The notes under the pieces were generated by a model, which made no database searches, was not told the DNA's origin, and worked only from the letters and a program-made list of their open reading frames with translations. From positions 1 through 33,950 of the forward strand of contig CANJDH010000050.1 of assembly GCA_947473125.1 (NCBI GenBank): DNA of 33,950 nt. Reading direction: 5' to 3'. Both the position numbers and the translations under genes were made by a program. The DNA is from Burkholderiales bacterium. GTDB lineage: Bacteria > Pseudomonadota > Gammaproteobacteria > Burkholderiales > JAEUOS01. Positions 32,907 through 33,950 of this stretch are shown here, in pieces (the first letter of the stretch is position 1; each line of letters begins with the position of its first letter).

Positions 32907-33950
32907 ATGCACGATGACACCAAATCAGTCCACCTCGGCCGCCACCCCGAACGCTTCAATGGCACCGTCAACACACCGGTGTTCCGCGCCTCGACCGTCC
33001 TCTCGGAAACGGTGGCCGAATGGGAGCAGAAAAAGAAGGATCGCTCGCAGGAAAAACCCGGCACCTACTACGGCCTGCACGGCACACCGAACCGACACCT
33101 GCTCGAAGAAGCGCTGGCCGAACTCGAAGGCGGCTACAAATGCCAGATCTACCCCTCGGGCCTGGCCGCTTGTGTGGTGCCGATCCTCGCCTACGTCAAG
33201 GCCGGCGACCACATTCTGGTGACCGACAGCGTCTACGGGCCAACCCGGCGCTTTTGTGATGTGCAGCTCAAACGCTTCGGCATCGAGGCCACCTACTACG
33301 ACCCGCTCATCGGTTCCGGTATCGCCGCGCTGATGCGCCCCAACACCCGCCTGGTGTTCGTCGAATCGCCCGGCTCGCTCACCTTTGAAGTGCAGGACAT
33401 TCCGGCGATTGCCGAAGTTGCTCACAAGCACAAAGCCGTGGTGATGATGGACAACACCTGGGGTACACCGCTGTACTACAAACCTTTCGAGCACGGCGTC
33501 GATGTCTCGATCCAGGCCACCACCAAATACATCGTTGGCCACTCCGATGTGATCATGGGCTCGGTCACCTGTACCAAGGAGGCCTGGCCGGCCCTGAAAG
33601 CCGTCACCAGCGACTTCGGCCAGACCGCGGCACCCGACGACTGCTACCTCGCCACCCGCGGCCTGCGCACCATGGCCCTGCGCCTCAAGCAACACCACGA
33701 ATCGGGCATCAGGCTGGCGGAGTGGATTGCACAACAGCCCGAAGTCGAACGCGTGCTGCACCCGGCCCTGCCCACCGACCCCGGCCACGCGCTCTGGAAA
33801 CGCGATTTCAAAGGCGCCTGTGGCTTGTTTGGCGTGGTGCTCAAGGCTGGCATCAAGCCCGAGGCCCTGCACGCGCTGATCGACTCGGTAGAACTCTACG
33901 GGCTGGGCGCTTCATGGGGCGGCTTTGAGAGCCTGGTCCTGCACTTTGAC
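32907..33950 (+). CDS. metC: Cystathionine beta-lyase, cut by the right edge
   Basis: The first 348 residues of a Cys/Met-metabolism PLP enzyme; the C terminus lies outside the window. It starts MHDDTKSVHLGRHPERFNGT, with VNTPVFRASTVL after it, and has YYGLHGTPNRHLLEEALAEL, the PLP-phosphate region YPSGLAACV, MDNTWGTPLYYKPFEHGVDV and the PLP lysine Lys207 in SIQATTKYIVGHSDVIMGSV. The family splits cystathionine to homocysteine, pyruvate and ammonia. The YYGLHGTPN and DNTWGTPLYYKP forms fit MetC better than MetB. A GTG at 32889 is an alternative start; no strong ribosome binding site decides. It is divergent to purL. Confidence 0.92.
   Translation, partial: MHDDTKSVHLGRHPERFNGTVNTPVFRASTVLSETVAEWEQKKKDRSQEKPGTYYGLHGTPNRHLLEEALAELEGGYKCQIYPSGLAACVVPILAYVKAGDHILVTDSVYGPTRRFCDVQLKRFGIEATYYDPLIGSGIAALMRPNTRLVFVESPGSLTFEVQDIPAIAEVAHKHKAVVMMDNTWGTPLYYKPFEHGVDVSIQATTKYIVGHSDVIMGSVTCTKEAWPALKAVTSDFGQTAAPDDCYLATRGLRTMALRLKQHHESGIRLAEWIAQQPEVERVLHPALPTDPGHALWKRDFKGACGLFGVVLKAGIKPEALHALIDSVELYGLGASWGGFESLVLHFD

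Noticed and set aside
29204-32917. Two long plus-strand open frames (676 and 553 codons) opposite purL
   Set aside because: Their translations are Arg/His/Gln-rich shadows of a clear, complete purL gene.

Overview
The window looks like chromosomal DNA of a GC-rich betaproteobacterium, probably Burkholderiales or a close relative. This is an inference. It rests on several Bug/TctC periplasmic binding-protein genes lying without a transporter, on the run msrB-yciB-bolA-ppiC followed by oxyR and purL, and on codon use. No rRNA, tRNA, CRISPR array, integrase or transposase gene was found.

Layout. (1) Positions 1-293 hold the start of a minus-strand gene that encodes 14-residue tandem repeats and runs off the left edge. 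(2) Positions 294-1060 have no intact gene. They contain a decayed, internally deleted copy of a Bug/dehydrogenase gene pair whose intact version lies at 2900-4934. (3) Positions 1061-14566 form a catabolic island: a 2-keto-4-pentenoate hydratase-like enzyme, a DMT exporter, an isocitrate/isopropylmalate-type dehydrogenase, a ketopantoate-reductase-like enzyme, an Ldh-family oxidoreductase, a split UxaA/SuyAB-type lyase, a GntR regulator with UTRA domain, five Bug receptors and two small paralogous proteins of unknown function. A divergent control region at 12472-12670 carries an 18-bp perfect palindrome and a strong sigma-70-like promoter. (4) Positions 14641-16281 encode an acyl-CoA ligase of the DmdB-like type.

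(5) Positions 16444-22461 form a three-gene minus-strand signalling module: an exported TPR-CHAT protease, a CHASE2-class III adenylate cyclase that starts 1 nt after it, and an exported FecR-like protein. All three are predicted to place a domain in the periplasm. I consider this the most interesting system here. (6) Positions 22507-27279 hold redox and housekeeping genes on the plus strand: selO, msrB, yciB, a bolA-like gene, a parvulin, and oxyR with a near-consensus OxyR site directly before its start codon. (7) Positions 27333-33950 hold an EF-hand/BON protein, a membrane protein, purL, and a metC-like gene cut by the right edge.

How the genes may work together. The island probably imports and degrades small organic acids. 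The split lyase, the Ldh-family dehydrogenase and the Bug receptors would fit sulfolactate or a sugar acid, but the substrate cannot be settled from sequence alone. The selO/msrB/oxyR group points to thiol and methionine redox homeostasis.
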